A stretch of 64,000 nt of DNA from Gardnerella piotii. Its GTDB lineage: Bacteria; Actinomycetota; Actinomycetes; Actinomycetales; Bifidobacteriaceae. The notes beneath the pieces are model-generated. The model did not search any database, had not been told where the DNA came from, and was given only the letters and a program-made list of their open reading frames with translations. Positions 20,377-30,158 of this stretch are shown piece by piece (the stretch's first letter is position 1; every line of letters starts with the position of its first letter). Location: NCBI RefSeq assembly GCF_003397585.1, contig NZ_QJUV01000001.1, positions 806,001 to 870,000 of the forward strand. The letters run 5' to 3'. Position numbers and translations under genes: made by a program.

Positions 20377-21776
20377 TGGTACAAGGCTCATCAATATCTG
20401 GTTTTCCGGAGTGGCTTCCAAGCGAGCGCGCTGTTGAGCAGCGTGTTATGGACACATTGCGGGAAGTATTTGAATTAAATGGTTTTATAGGCATTGAAAC
20501 TCGTGCTGTTGAGCAGGGTTCAAGCTTGTTAAAAAAGGGTGAAACTAGCAAAGAAATATATCTTTTATCTAGATTGCAAGAAGTGGGTCACGAAAGCGAC
20601 ACTCCAGTTGAAAATCGCATTGGATTGCACTTTGATTTAACAGTTCCTCTTAGCAGGTATGTTGTTGAACACACTGGCGATTTAGCATTCCCATTTAAGC
20701 GTTGGCAAATGCAAAAAGTTTGGCGTGGAGAGCGTCCACAAGAAGGACGTTTCCGTGAGTTCGTTCAAGCAGATATTGACGTTGTAGGAAATGGCGACTT
20801 GCCATCTCACTACGAAGTGGAGCTTCCACTTGTTATGGTAGAAGCACTTGAGCGTTTGCGTGAGTTTGGCTTGCCAAAAGCCACTGTTCACGCAAATAAT
20901 CGCAAGCTGTCCGAAGGCTTTTATAGAGGAATTGGCTTAAGTGATATTGAAGGTGTTCTTCGAGAAATCGATAAGCTAGATAAGATTGGCGCAAAAGAAG
21001 TTGCAAATCTTCTTGTAAAAGAATGCAAAGCTACGGATTCTCAAGCTGCAGCATGCTTAGAGCTTGCAGAGCTTAGCGCAAATAGCGGAGAAGAATTAAA
21101 GACTAAATTCAACGCTTTATGCGATAAAAACAATATTTCTAGGGATGCCAGCAATGAATCTTACGCATTAGCGATTGAAGGCGTAGAAACGCTTGCGATG
21201 ATTGTAGACGATGCGTCAAAAATTCGTCCAGGATCTGTTGTTGCTGATTTGAAGATTGCGCGCGGCTTGGATTACTACACTGGCTCAGTCTACGAGACAT
21301 TCTTAGAAGGCGCTGAATCCTTGGGGTCAATCTGCTCTGGTGGAAGATACGACAATCTTGTTTCTCAAGGAAACAAAAAGTATCCAGGAGTAGGTCTTTC
21401 TATAGGACTTTCGCGCTTGCTTTCTTACATGCTTCACACGTCTGGAGCTACAGTTTCACGCGTTTCTCCTGCTGCAGTTTTGGTTGCAGTTTGGAATGAG
21501 GAAGATAGGCCATCTTGTAATCAGATTGCTCAAAAGCTTCGCTCTAGAGGAATCGCAACAGACGTATCTCCAAGTGCTGCAAAGCTTGGTAAACAAATCA
21601 AGTATGCAGATAAGTTGGGCATTCCTTACGTTTGGTTCCCAGCAGATAGCACAGATTCTGAATCCAGCAAAGACGAAGTAAAAAACATTATTACGGGAGA
21701 GCAAGTTTGCGCAGACGTTATGTCTTGGCAGCCAGATGACGCATATGCACATCAAACTGTTTCTTGCGCTCAATAA
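20376..21776 (+). CDS. hisS: Histidyl-tRNA synthetase
   Basis: This class II enzyme charges tRNA-His. The 466-aa product shows motif 2 (WRGERPQEGRFREFVQADIDVVG), the histidine-specific motif GLDYYTGSVYE, and the C-terminal anticodon-binding domain (AAVLVAVWNEEDRPSCNQIAQKLRSRGI). The start could be GTG 20370 or ATG 20376; I prefer ATG because of the -10 spacing upstream. It lies next to aspS, a frequent arrangement. No T-box is visible in the short leader. Confidence 0.96.
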   Translation: MVQGSSISGFPEWLPSERAVEQRVMDTLREVFELNGFIGIETRAVEQGSSLLKKGETSKEIYLLSRLQEVGHESDTPVENRIGLHFDLTVPLSRYVVEHTGDLAFPFKRWQMQKVWRGERPQEGRFREFVQADIDVVGNGDLPSHYEVELPLVMVEALERLREFGLPKATVHANNRKLSEGFYRGIGLSDIEGVLREIDKLDKIGAKEVANLLVKECKATDSQAAACLELAELSANSGEELKTKFNALCDKNNISRDASNESYALAIEGVETLAMIVDDASKIRPGSVVADLKIARGLDYYTGSVYETFLEGAESLGSICSGGRYDNLVSQGNKKYPGVGLSIGLSRLLSYMLHTSGATVSRVSPAAVLVAVWNEEDRPSCNQIAQKLRSRGIATDVSPSAAKLGKQIKYADKLGIPYVWFPADSTDSESSKDEVKNIITGEQVCADVMSWQPDDAYAHQTVSCAQ

Positions 21777-21826
21777 TTGCAATTTACTTTTAAGATTTAA
21801 GATTTGCAATTTGCTTTTTAAGATTT
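21777..21826. repeat. Direct repeat just after hisS
   Basis: TTGCAATTTACTTTTAAG (21777) recurs as TTGCAATTTGCTTTTTAAG (21804), with one substitution and one extra T, 27 bp apart. It starts immediately after the hisS stop codon and fits a local duplication. Confidence 0.7.
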
Positions 21827-21911
21827 TAATATTTGAAAGCGCGATTCATGCGGTAAACTATTAAAGTCAAAACAAAAATTAACAAAATTATTCAAACAAG
21901 GAAGTGGACTT

Positions 21912-23708
21912 ATGAGCCAGACGGCGTATCGCACACACCATGCCGTTGAAGTGACTGAGACATTAGTTGGACAAAACGTAACCATTGCTGGTTGGGTTGA
22001 TCGTCGCCGCGACCACGGTGGCGTTGCCTTTGTAGACGTTCGAGACAACACTGGCTTAGTGCAAGTTGTTATTTACGATGAAGAAACTGCGCGACCATTG
22101 CGAAGCGAGTTTGTTGTGCAAGTTACTGGCGAAGTTCGCTTGCGTCCAGATGGCAATGAAAATGACCATTTAGCAACAGGAAAAATCGAAATCGTTGCAA
22201 ATAAAGTAACAATTCTCGCTAAGTCCGATGCATTACCATTCCAAGTTTCTACAGCTTTGGAAAACGAGTCCGAAAACAAGCTTCCTAGCGAAGACGTACG
22301 TTTGAAGTACCGTTATCTTGATTTACGCCGTCCATCTATGCAGCGTAATCTAAAGCTCCGCTCTAATATGGCTAAGGCTGCTCGCCACGCTTTGGAAGAT
22401 ATGGACTTTACTGAGGTAGAAACACCAACGTTTATTAAGTCCACTCCAGAAGGCGCTCGCGACTTTGTTGTTCCAGCACGCTTGGTTCCAGGCTCTTGGT
22501 ACGCTCTTCCACAGTCTCCTCAGCTTTTAAAGCAGTTGCTTATGGTTTCTGGTGTTGAGCGCTACTATCAGCTTGCTCGTTGCTATCGCGATGAAGACTT
22601 CCGTGCAGATCGTCAGCCTGAGTTCACTCAGCTCGATATGGAAATGAGCTTTGCAAGCCAAGAAGATGTTATGGCTATGGCAGAGCGCGTTATCGCTGCT
22701 ATTTGGAAGGAAGCAGGCCACGAAATCACTCTTCCTTTGCCTAGAATTACTTGGCAAGAAGCAATGGATAAGTACGGTTCCGATAAGCCTGATTTGCGTT
22801 TTGGAAACCCACTTATTGAGTTGACTGACTTCTTTAAGAACACTCCATTCCGCGTGTTCCAAGCTCCTTATGTTGGCGCTGTGCTCTTTAAGGGCGGTGC
22901 CGAAACTCCTCGTCGTCAGTTTGACGCATGGCAGGATTGGGCTAAGCAGCGCGGTGCTAAGGGTTTGGCTTATGTAGTCTTTGGCGAAGATGGCGAGCTT
23001 AAAGGCCCTGTTGCTAAGAATCTTAGTGAAGAAGAGCGTGCAGGACTTAAGGAAGCTGTTGGTGCGCAAGATGGCGATGCTGTGTTCTTTGCAGCAGGAG
23101 GCCGCGAATCTTCTCAGCTTTTGCTTGGTGCAGTTCGTGTAGAGCTTGCTAGCCGCGCAGGATTGCTTCACCCAGATGAGTTTGCGTTTACTTGGGTTGT
23201 TGACTTCCCACTGTTTAAGCGAACGGATGATCCAGACGATGACGATGTTGCAGTTGGCCACTCAAAGTGGACTTCTATGCATCATCCATTTACAATGCCA
23301 TCTGCTGATTGGATTGACAAGTTCGATAAAGACCCAGAGCATGCAATGAGCGATTCTTACGACATTGTTTGCAACGGAAACGAGATGGGCGGCGGCTCTG
23401 TTCGTATTCATCGCGATGATATTCAAGACCGTGTGCTTGACGTTCTTGGAATCGACAAAGCAGAGGCAGAAGAAAAGTTTGGATTCTTGCTTGAAGCGTT
23501 TAAGTATGGTGCTCCACCTCACGCTGGTATTGCTTTGGGCTGGGATCGTACTGCTGCAATTTTGGCAGGTGCAAGCTCGATTCGCGACGTAATCGCCTTC
23601 CCTAAGGCTGGCGGCGGCCGCGATCCTCTAACTGGCGCTCCTGCTCCAATCTCTGCTGAACAGCGTGCAGAAACTGGCGTTGATTACGATCCAGAAGAAG
23701 ACGAATAG
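21912..23708 (+). CDS. aspS: Aspartyl-tRNA synthetase
   Basis: This 598-aa class II synthetase has an N-terminal OB-fold anticodon domain ([23 protein letters not shown]), motif 2 ([25 protein letters not shown]), the bacterial GAD insertion domain in the middle, and motif 3 ([13 protein letters not shown]). A ribosome site AAGGAAGTG precedes ATG 21912. Codon use is richer in C/G-ending codons (CGT, CGC, CTC) than in the neighbours, as expected for a highly expressed gene. Whether it is discriminating or also charges tRNA-Asn was not determined. Confidence 0.97.
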   Translation: MSQTAYRTHHAVEVTETLVGQNVTIAGWVDRRRDHGGVAFVDVRDNTGLVQVVIYDEETARPLRSEFVVQVTGEVRLRPDGNENDHLATGKIEIVANKVTILAKSDALPFQVSTALENESENKLPSEDVRLKYRYLDLRRPSMQRNLKLRSNMAKAARHALEDMDFTEVETPTFIKSTPEGARDFVVPARLVPGSWYALPQSPQLLKQLLMVSGVERYYQLARCYRDEDFRADRQPEFTQLDMEMSFASQEDVMAMAERVIAAIWKEAGHEITLPLPRITWQEAMDKYGSDKPDLRFGNPLIELTDFFKNTPFRVFQAPYVGAVLFKGGAETPRRQFDAWQDWAKQRGAKGLAYVVFGEDGELKGPVAKNLSEEERAGLKEAVGAQDGDAVFFAAGGRESSQLLLGAVRVELASRAGLLHPDEFAFTWVVDFPLFKRTDDPDDDDVAVGHSKWTSMHHPFTMPSADWIDKFDKDPEHAMSDSYDIVCNGNEMGGGSVRIHRDDIQDRVLDVLGIDKAEAEEKFGFLLEAFKYGAPPHAGIALGWDRTAAILAGASSIRDVIAFPKAGGGRDPLTGAPAPISAEQRAETGVDYDPEEDE

Positions 23709-23741
23709 TCGCAAGCGTTAAACAAGAATTAATATTCATAT

Positions 23742-23798
23742 ATGCCGTTAAGTCGTTTGGTTAACTAAACCAAAATCAAGGCTTAACGGCATTTTTTT
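23742..23798 (+). terminator. Rho-independent terminator of aspS
   Basis: ATGCCGTTAAG pairs with CTTAACGGCAT across a loop holding a second stem (TTTGGTT/AACTAAACC region). A T7 run follows directly. Confidence 0.9.
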
Positions 23799-23897
23799 AA
23801 GTAAAATTAACATTTTTGTATCATTTTTAATGTTTTTCGTAACTTTATAGGTGGTTAAAAGTAACTATTACGATAAACGCATGTAACACAAGAACAT

Positions 23898-23911
23898 TAG
23901 AATCCTTTTTA
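23898..23911 (+). promoter_or_regulatory. gluA -10 element placed for a leaderless mRNA
   Basis: TAGAAT at 23898-23903, then 7 nt (CCTTTTT), then ATG 23911. No Shine-Dalgarno is present. No clear -35 is seen. Confidence 0.45.
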
Positions 23912-24681
23912 TGGATACTAAATTAAACAACACAAAAAAAGTAGCACAGCCATTGGTGGAACTTAGCCATGTTGAAAAACATTATGGCAAGCTTCACGTT
24001 TTGAAAGATATTAACTTAACAGTTAATAAAGGCGAAGTGCTTGTTATTATTGGACCTTCTGGTTCTGGCAAGTCAACAATGTGCAGGACGATTAATCGTC
24101 TTGAAACAATCGACTCTGGAGATATTCGCATTGATGGTAAGCCTCTTCCTCAAGAAGGAAAAGAACTTGCTGCATTGCGTGCGGAAGTTGGAATGGTGTT
24201 CCAATCTTTTAATCTTTTTGCAAACAAGACAATTCTAGAAAACGTTACGCTTGCTCCTATTAAGGTTCGCCATATGGAACAGCAAGAAGCGGAAAGTTTA
24301 GCAATGGATCTTCTTGCTAGAGTTGGTGTAGATAATCAAGCAAACAAGATGCCTTCTCAGCTTTCTGGAGGTCAGCAGCAGCGAGTGGCAATTGCTCGCG
24401 CGCTTGCAATGCACCCAAAGGTTATGCTTTTTGATGAGCCTACATCTGCGCTTGATCCAGAAATGGTTAACGAAGTTCTTGATGTTATGGTTGAGCTTGC
24501 AAAAGAAGGTATGACAATGATTTGCGTTACTCACGAGATGGGCTTTGCGCGTAAAGCTGCAGACAAAATCGTGTTTATGGCAGATGGTCGTATTCTTGAG
24601 CAAAATACGCCAGAAGAGTTCTTTGAGAATCCAAAGACAGATAGAGCAAAAGACTTCCTTTCAAAGATTTTGACTCATTAA
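23911..24681 (+). CDS. gluA: Glutamate-type amino acid ABC transporter, ATPase
   Basis: The 256-aa ATPase of a polar amino acid importer has Walker [11 protein letters not shown]-loop MVFQSFNLF, signature LSGGQQQR, Walker B VMLFDEP and the switch histidine in CVTHEMGFA. The full Walker-signature set and the downstream binding protein and two permeases make this a complete importer in one operon. The order ATPase, binding protein, permease, permease matches the actinobacterial gluABCD system, so glutamate or glutamine is the likely substrate. The substrate is inferred, not shown. Confidence 0.9.
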   Translation: MDTKLNNTKKVAQPLVELSHVEKHYGKLHVLKDINLTVNKGEVLVIIGPSGSGKSTMCRTINRLETIDSGDIRIDGKPLPQEGKELAALRAEVGMVFQSFNLFANKTILENVTLAPIKVRHMEQQEAESLAMDLLARVGVDNQANKMPSQLSGGQQQRVAIARALAMHPKVMLFDEPTSALDPEMVNEVLDVMVELAKEGMTMICVTHEMGFARKAADKIVFMADGRILEQNTPEEFFENPKTDRAKDFLSKILTH

Positions 24682-24736
24682 TTTGATTCTTAATTGAAAT
24701 CATTAATATCGATTTTTAAGTCTTTAAGAGGTAGCT

Positions 24737-25609
24737 ATGAAATATTTACACAATATTGCTCTTAAGTGTAAGCGTTGTAGACTGGGATTCAGGCATACAT
24801 ATCGCGCAATTTTATCTATGGTTTGCGTATTGTGCTGCGTTTTCCCGCTTAGCGCTTGCAGTAGCGATAATCGCAGTAACGTAATACGCATTGGTATTAA
24901 GTTTGATCAGCCTGGTCTTGGTTTCAAAAAGTCTGGAACCTACGTTGGTTTTGATGTAGACGTTGCAAAGTATGTTGCCAAAAAGTTGGGTTACTCCGAA
25001 GATAGGATTGTTTGGAAGGAATCGCCTTCAAAACAGCGCGAAGCAATGCTTCAAAATGGCGATGTAGATATGATTGTTGCAACATATTCCATAACAGATG
25101 CCAGAAAAAACGCTGTTTCTTTTGCAGGACCATATTTTATTGCTGGTCAAGATTTATTGGTTCGTAAAGACGAGCATAAAGTAAGCGGTCCAGACGATTT
25201 AGATGGAAAGCGCTTATGCTCCGTAACTGGCTCAACGTCTGCAATAGTTATTAAAGAGAAATACTCTTCAAAAGTTCAACTTATGCAACAGCCTGGCTAT
25301 GCAGAGTGCGCAACAGCATTATTCTCTGGAATCGTAGACGCTGTTACAACAGACGATATTATTCTCGCTGGTCTTGCTACAGCATCTAGAGGCAGACTAA
25401 AGCTTGTTGGTAAGCCATTTACCGAAGAACACTACGGAATTGGCATTAAAAAAGGAAACACTAAGCTAGCTAAGCGCATTAATGCTGCTCTTAAAGACAT
25501 GATTAAAAATGGTTCATGGAAAAGAGCTTTAGACGATAACATGCGCGGAACTGGTTTTAAGCCAAACGCAAAGTATAATCCGCCAGTACCAGAAGAGGGG
25601 GAGGAGTAA
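24737..25609 (+). CDS. gluB: Amino acid ABC transporter substrate-binding lipoprotein
   Basis: This 290-aa protein begins with a basic segment, a hydrophobic stretch (AILSMVCVLCCVFPL) and a lipobox LSAC, so it is probably a membrane-anchored lipoprotein; lgt is also in this window. The mature part is a family 3 solute-binding protein (YVGFDVDVAKYVAKKLGY, DMIVATYSITDARKNAVSFAGPYF, YGIGIKKGN). AAGAGGT precedes ATG 24737. It gives the operon its specificity, most likely for glutamate or a related amino acid. Confidence 0.9.
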   Translation: MKYLHNIALKCKRCRLGFRHTYRAILSMVCVLCCVFPLSACSSDNRSNVIRIGIKFDQPGLGFKKSGTYVGFDVDVAKYVAKKLGYSEDRIVWKESPSKQREAMLQNGDVDMIVATYSITDARKNAVSFAGPYFIAGQDLLVRKDEHKVSGPDDLDGKRLCSVTGSTSAIVIKEKYSSKVQLMQQPGYAECATALFSGIVDAVTTDDIILAGLATASRGRLKLVGKPFTEEHYGIGIKKGNTKLAKRINAALKDMIKNGSWKRALDDNMRGTGFKPNAKYNPPVPEEGEE

Positions 25610-25610
25610 A

Positions 25611-26288
25611 ATGCAAGACTTTGTGCAATTATTTACCTCATACAATATTCCAGGAGCATTCTTAGTGAATATTGAAATCACATTGTGGAGCGTGCTTTTT
25701 TCCACGATTCTTGGCGTGATTCTAGTTATGATGAGGATTTGTCCAATTCATTCGCTTCGCATTATTGCAAGCGCATACGTTGAGTTCTTTAAGAATATGC
25801 CTCTAACTATAATCATGGTTTTTATGGTTCTTGGCGTGTATGCACAGCTAAAGCTCGGTTTTTCCACTGTTTTTAGCGTAAACTTCTTCTGGCTTGCAAT
25901 TGCTGGCTTGAGTTTTTACACTGCAGCATTTGTTTGCGAATCTTTAAGATCTGGCTTAAACACTGTACCTTTGGGTCAGGCAGAAGCATGTAGGGCGCTT
26001 GGACTTAACTTCTTCCAATCGGCTTTTAGTGTGATTTTGCCTCAAACTTTCTGCGGATCTGTAGCACCACTTGGAAACACGTTTATTGCGTTGCTCAAAA
26101 ATTCCACTGTTGCCGCTGCTGCATCTGTTGCTACAGAAACATCTACTCTTATGAGCGAGATGATTGAAAGGCACGCAGATTTGATTGTTCCAATCTTTTT
26201 GATTTTTGCGTGCGGATACATTGTTTTGATTATTCCAATCGGTATTCTCACAACTTATTTGTCTAATAAGCTTGCGGTTAGAAGGTGA
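25611..26288 (+). CDS. gluC: Amino acid ABC transporter permease, first
   Basis: This 225-aa polytopic membrane protein is of the His/Glu/Gln/Arg/opine type. The EAA loop reads GQAEACRALGLNFFQSAFSVILPQ and contacts the ATPase. A very strong purine run (GAGGGGGAGGAG) before ATG 25611 overlaps the gluB stop, indicating coupled translation. It forms the channel with the next gene product. Confidence 0.9.
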   Translation: MQDFVQLFTSYNIPGAFLVNIEITLWSVLFSTILGVILVMMRICPIHSLRIIASAYVEFFKNMPLTIIMVFMVLGVYAQLKLGFSTVFSVNFFWLAIAGLSFYTAAFVCESLRSGLNTVPLGQAEACRALGLNFFQSAFSVILPQTFCGSVAPLGNTFIALLKNSTVAAAASVATETSTLMSEMIERHADLIVPIFLIFACGYIVLIIPIGILTTYLSNKLAVRR

Positions 26289-26293
26289 TAAAA

Positions 26294-27397
26294 ATGGCAA
26301 AAGAACAAGAAAAATCTCTGTTATTTGATGCGCCTGGACCTAAGGCTCTAAAGAAGATTCGTATTGCAAATATTATTGCATGCGTTGTGTTTGCGCTTTT
26401 TGTTATTGCTTTGCTTTTAAGACTTAGCAATCCTCCAGAAGGCGAGAACCAGCTTTCGTGGGCATTGTGGAATCCAGCTGTAGAATCGGAAGCTTGGAGC
26501 GATTTTTATCTTCCAGGATTGTGGATGACTCTTAAAGCTTCACTTCTTGCTGTTGTAGGCTCAATAGTTTTTGGACTCTTATTTGGTCTTTTAAGACTAT
26601 TGCCTAGCTTGATTCTTCGTAGCATTTCTGCAGTTGTCGTTGAGTTTTGCCGAGCTGTACCAGTGCTTTTGCTTATGATCTTCCTTTGGCGAGGATTTGC
26701 ATTTGCTGGAATAAGTGGAGCGTCTTATTGGGCTGTTGTTTTGTCTTTGATTTTGTACAACGGTTCTGTTGTTGCAGAGTTAGTTCGATCTGGAGTTGGA
26801 AATCTCCCTAATGGTCAGCGCGAAGCATCTTTAGCTCTTGGACTTTCGCAATATCAATCTTTAACACAAATCGAAATGCCGCAAGCAATAATCGCAATGC
26901 TTCCTGCAGCTGTAACTCAGCTTGTTGTTGTGTTAAAAGATACTGCATTGGGTTCCATAATTATGTACACTGATTTGCTTCAAGAATCTAGACGACTTGG
27001 ATCAATGTACTTTAACATTTTGCAAACTTTGACTGTTGCTGCAGTTGTATACTTCTTGATTTGCTGGGCGCTTTCTTGGTTTGCTGAATGGCTTCCATCA
27101 AAGCTTAGTAGCAGAACTGCAGCTCCAACAGAGCCAGAACCTGTTGCACCAATCGCAATTATGGATCCTTCTAACGTGAATCAGATTGCTGTTGCTAAGG
27201 AAGTTAAAGAGCTGCCACATGGTGGAACTCCTAGAAAGTACCACGTGCATCACCGCGGTACAAACGCTTCTATTCACCATTGGCGTCGTACGCGTTACTT
27301 GCAAGGCTACGATGAGCATCATCTAGAAACAGGTGACGAGAATCTAGAAGATGGTCAAAATACTAACCAAGATAAAAATAATAAAAAGCATGATTAA
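26294..27397 (+). CDS. gluD: Amino acid ABC transporter permease, second, with His-rich tail
   Basis: This permease of 367 aa contains the expected membrane segments and an EAA loop (GQREASLALGLSQYQSLTQIEMPQAI). It is longer than the usual 220-280 because of a hydrophilic C-terminal tail of about 95 residues. That tail is rich in Pro, then His/Arg/Asn (YHVHHRG, IHHWRRTRY, YDEHHLE). ATG 26294 follows AGAAGGTGA, which overlaps the gluC stop; GTG 26285 is an alternative. The tail function is unknown. Confidence 0.88.
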   Translation: MAKEQEKSLLFDAPGPKALKKIRIANIIACVVFALFVIALLLRLSNPPEGENQLSWALWNPAVESEAWSDFYLPGLWMTLKASLLAVVGSIVFGLLFGLLRLLPSLILRSISAVVVEFCRAVPVLLLMIFLWRGFAFAGISGASYWAVVLSLILYNGSVVAELVRSGVGNLPNGQREASLALGLSQYQSLTQIEMPQAIIAMLPAAVTQLVVVLKDTALGSIIMYTDLLQESRRLGSMYFNILQTLTVAAVVYFLICWALSWFAEWLPSKLSSRTAAPTEPEPVAPIAIMDPSNVNQIAVAKEVKELPHGGTPRKYHVHHRGTNASIHHWRRTRYLQGYDEHHLETGDENLEDGQNTNQDKNNKKHD

Positions 27398-27467
27398 TCT
27401 TAACTTTTAGATTAATCATGGATTGATAGCGCAATGGGTTTGATTCCGCCTATTGCGCTATTTTTAT
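27389..27467 (+). terminator. Double hairpin terminator after the glu operon
   Basis: A first perfect palindrome CATGATTAATCT/AGATTAATCATG (27389-27420) overlaps the gluD stop codon. A second stem ATAGCGCAAT/ATTGCGCTAT (27426-27461) is followed by TTTTTATT and is the likely intrinsic terminator. Confidence 0.85.
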
Positions 27468-27503
27468 TCGTTTGATTTTATTCGTTTGATTTTATTCGTT
27501 TGA
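27462..27503. repeat. Three tandem copies of a 14-bp unit
   Basis: TTTTATTCGTTTGA is repeated perfectly three times (27462, 27476, 27490), starting within the T-run of the preceding terminator. Confidence 0.9.
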
Positions 27504-27569
27504 ACAAAACGCTTTTTAGTATTTACTAAAACACGACTAAACATGTTCAAAATAAAAATCGATAAAAAT

Positions 27570-27607
27570 CGACACAATCATGTTAAAAATCGTGTTGTGA
27601 TGTGTCG
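27570..27607. repeat. Inverted repeat upstream of pyrH
   Basis: CGACACAATCA and TGATGTGTCG form an imperfect stem with one bulged A and a 17-nt loop, about 64 bp before pyrH. It is followed by no T-run. It could be an operator or leader hairpin. Confidence 0.4.
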
Positions 27608-27670
27608 TTATTGAAAGATATCATAGCAAAGATATGCTTGCGTTCGCCGTTATGACTGGAGGAAAGTTTT

Positions 27671-28420
27671 ATGACTATCGCACAAGCGGGGGAAAGCAAG
27701 TCTCGTAGAGTTTTATTGAAACTCTCGGGAGAAGCATTTGGCGGTGGCGCCGTTGGTATAGATACTCATGTTATTCGTAGAATTGCTGGCGAGATTGTAA
27801 AAGCAGTGCATGAAGGCGTGCAAGTTGCAATTGTTGTTGGCGGCGGAAACTTCTTCCGCGGTGCAGAGCTTCAACAAGCTGGCATCGATCGTAGTCGCGG
27901 CGATTACATGGGTATGCTTGGAACTGTTATGAATTGCTTAGCTTTGCAAGATTTTCTTGAACAAGCAGGGCAGGCAACTCGCGTTCAAACTGCTATAACA
28001 ATGGGTCAAGTTGCTGAGCCTTACATTCCACTTAAAGCAATTCGACACTTAGAAAAAGGCCGAGTTGTGATTTTTGGTGCAGGCGCTGGCATGCCTTATT
28101 TTTCAACCGATACCGTTTCTATTCAGCGTTCTTTAGAGATTCATTGCGATGAAGTTTTAATGGGCAAGAATGGCGTTGACGGAGTTTATAGTGCAGATCC
28201 TCGTAAAGATCCTAATGCTAAAAAATTCCTCACTCTTAATTACCATCGCGCGCTTGTTGATGGTCTTGCTGTTATGGACGCTTCTGCGCTTTCTATGGCT
28301 AGAGACAACAACCAAAAGATTCGCGTATTTGGCTTAGAAGGAGAAGGAAACGTTACTCGTGCATTAGTCGGAGATCAAATTGGAACTTTGGTTTCTAACG
28401 ACGAGCCTACGTTTGCTTAA
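27671..28420 (+). CDS. pyrH: UMP kinase
   Basis: This 249-aa amino acid kinase-fold enzyme phosphorylates UMP to UDP in pyrimidine synthesis. Visible motifs are [39 protein letters not shown], and the nucleotide-binding [30 protein letters not shown] lies 6 nt before ATG 27671. pyrH followed by frr, then cdsA, is a conserved bacterial order. Confidence 0.97.
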   Translation: MTIAQAGESKSRRVLLKLSGEAFGGGAVGIDTHVIRRIAGEIVKAVHEGVQVAIVVGGGNFFRGAELQQAGIDRSRGDYMGMLGTVMNCLALQDFLEQAGQATRVQTAITMGQVAEPYIPLKAIRHLEKGRVVIFGAGAGMPYFSTDTVSIQRSLEIHCDEVLMGKNGVDGVYSADPRKDPNAKKFLTLNYHRALVDGLAVMDASALSMARDNNQKIRVFGLEGEGNVTRALVGDQIGTLVSNDEPTFA

Positions 28421-28574
28421 TAGATGAAATATTAGTGAATAATCACCAATAAATAAATCATCAATAAATAAAACATGCAAATTAGGCAATAACTTAACAA
28501 CGTAAAATTTAACAATCACAAAATTTATAAATAGAATTTTAATTGGCACAACTAATACCAATAAAGGAGAACAC

Positions 28575-29129
28575 ATGCCAGCTATTATTGATCAGGCTCT
28601 TGAACAAATGAACAAGTCTGTTGAAGCTACAAAAGAAAACTTTATGGGCATTAGGACTGGTCGAGCTAATCCTGCTCTTCTTAATGGCATTATGGTTGAC
28701 TATTATGGTGCTCCAACTCCTATTAAGGCTGTAGCTTCTATTGGCGTTCCAGAGCCAAGAACTCTTTCTGTTACTCCTTTTGACGCATCGCAAGCAAATG
28801 CTGTTGAAAAAGCTATTCGCGATTCAGATTTGGGTGTTAGCCCTAACAGAGATGGCAATGTTATTCGCGTTACAATGCCAGAGCTTACTGAAGATAGACG
28901 TAAGGAATACGTAAAGCTTGCTAAGACCAAGGCAGAAGAAGGCAAGGTTGCTGTTAGAAATATTCGTCGCAAGACTAAAGAAAGCATTGATAAGTCTGTT
29001 AAAGATGGCGAAATTGGCGAAGATGAAGGCGATCGCTTGCAAAAAGAACTAGATAAAGTAACTAAGCAAGTTACCGATTCCTTAGATGCTTTGCTAGAAG
29101 GCAAGCAGAAGGAAATCATGGAGGTTTGA
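28575..29129 (+). CDS. frr: Ribosome recycling factor
   Basis: This 184-aa factor splits post-termination ribosomes with EF-G. It has the characteristic near-invariant stretch MGIRTGRANPALLNGIMVDYYG and the C-terminal VRNIRRKTKESIDK helix. AAAGGAGAA precedes ATG 28575. The 154-bp gap after pyrH is A+T-rich with short AATAAATAA-type repeats and no obvious terminator. Confidence 0.97.
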   Translation: MPAIIDQALEQMNKSVEATKENFMGIRTGRANPALLNGIMVDYYGAPTPIKAVASIGVPEPRTLSVTPFDASQANAVEKAIRDSDLGVSPNRDGNVIRVTMPELTEDRRKEYVKLAKTKAEEGKVAVRNIRRKTKESIDKSVKDGEIGEDEGDRLQKELDKVTKQVTDSLDALLEGKQKEIMEV

Positions 29130-29133
29130 TTCT

Positions 29134-30075
29134 TTGGATTCAAATGCTACAAACGATGCTTATGAAGCTTTAACAGATATAAACAAGCGAACTGGCAGGA
29201 ACATGCCACAAGCTATTGCAACTGCAGTGCTGCTGATTGCTGTAATTGTGGCATGTCTTCTTGTAAGTATAGATGCTTTTGTTGTTCTTTTAACTGTTTT
29301 TATGCTTCTTGCATTGTGGGAATTGCACGTTGACTTTGCTACAGCGGGGTTTAGGATTCCTTTTGCTATACTGTCTATTTGCTCGGTTATTACGATTTTT
29401 TCAACCTTCTACGCAAAGTGGCATGCAGTTGCAATGGCAAGTGGAATAACAGCCTCGCTTATTTTAACTGTTATTTTTGCAACTCTAAATAGCACTGTAT
29501 CTAAAAGAACTATGCGTGCTGTAGAAAAGAAACTACAGCATGCAACTTCTAAAAGCCCAAAAGCTAGTACTTTTACTAATACAGCTGTTTCGCTGTTTGT
29601 AGTGTTGTATATTCCTCTTCTTGCTTCTTGCATTATTTTATCTATAGCTGATTCTAAACAAGCTGTAGCGCACGCAATGCTACTTATATTTTTACCTGCT
29701 TTAAGCGATACAGGCGGACTTTTTGCTGGAGCATGGTTAGGTAAACATAAGCTTTCTCCACGAATATCTCCAAAAAAGTCTGTTGAAGGACTTATAGGAT
29801 CTATGCTTCTTGCACTAATCGGAGCTTACGCGATTGTTGCTGGATTCTATGGAACATCTTGGATTAAATTCTGGTGGATGCCTGCTGTTATGGGCATTTT
29901 GTCTGGAATTGTTGGAACTTTTGGTGATTTGTGCGCATCTATGCTTAAACGAGATATTGGCATTAAAGACATGGGTCATTTGCTTAAAGGTCATGGCGGT
30001 GTTCTAGATAGAGTGGACTCAATCTTGCTGTGCGCGCCAGTTTTAATGGCCTTAATCAAAGCAGTTGGATTCTAA
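29134..30075 (+). CDS. cdsA: Phosphatidate cytidylyltransferase
   Basis: This multi-pass membrane enzyme makes CDP-diacylglycerol for phospholipid synthesis. The 313-aa protein ends with the family signature SMLKRDIGIKDMGHLLKGHG followed by GVLDRVDS. The start is TTG 29134, 9 nt after GGAGG embedded in the last codons of frr (4-bp gap), so translation is likely coupled. Its product feeds PgsA, encoded later in the window. Confidence 0.93.
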   Translation: MDSNATNDAYEALTDINKRTGRNMPQAIATAVLLIAVIVACLLVSIDAFVVLLTVFMLLALWELHVDFATAGFRIPFAILSICSVITIFSTFYAKWHAVAMASGITASLILTVIFATLNSTVSKRTMRAVEKKLQHATSKSPKASTFTNTAVSLFVVLYIPLLASCIILSIADSKQAVAHAMLLIFLPALSDTGGLFAGAWLGKHKLSPRISPKKSVEGLIGSMLLALIGAYAIVAGFYGTSWIKFWWMPAVMGILSGIVGTFGDLCASMLKRDIGIKDMGHLLKGHGGVLDRVDSILLCAPVLMALIKAVGF

Positions 30076-30158
30076 TATTAGTTTTTACCAATTAAACGTT
30101 TTAACAAAAGTCCTTATGTTTTGTTGAAAGTAAAAGAAAATAAAGGAAAGTAAAGAAT

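Noticed and set aside
22527..23261. Long antisense open frame (244 codons) opposite aspS
   Set aside because: It lies wholly opposite a conserved synthetase, has no ribosome site and a residue mix typical of frame shadows.
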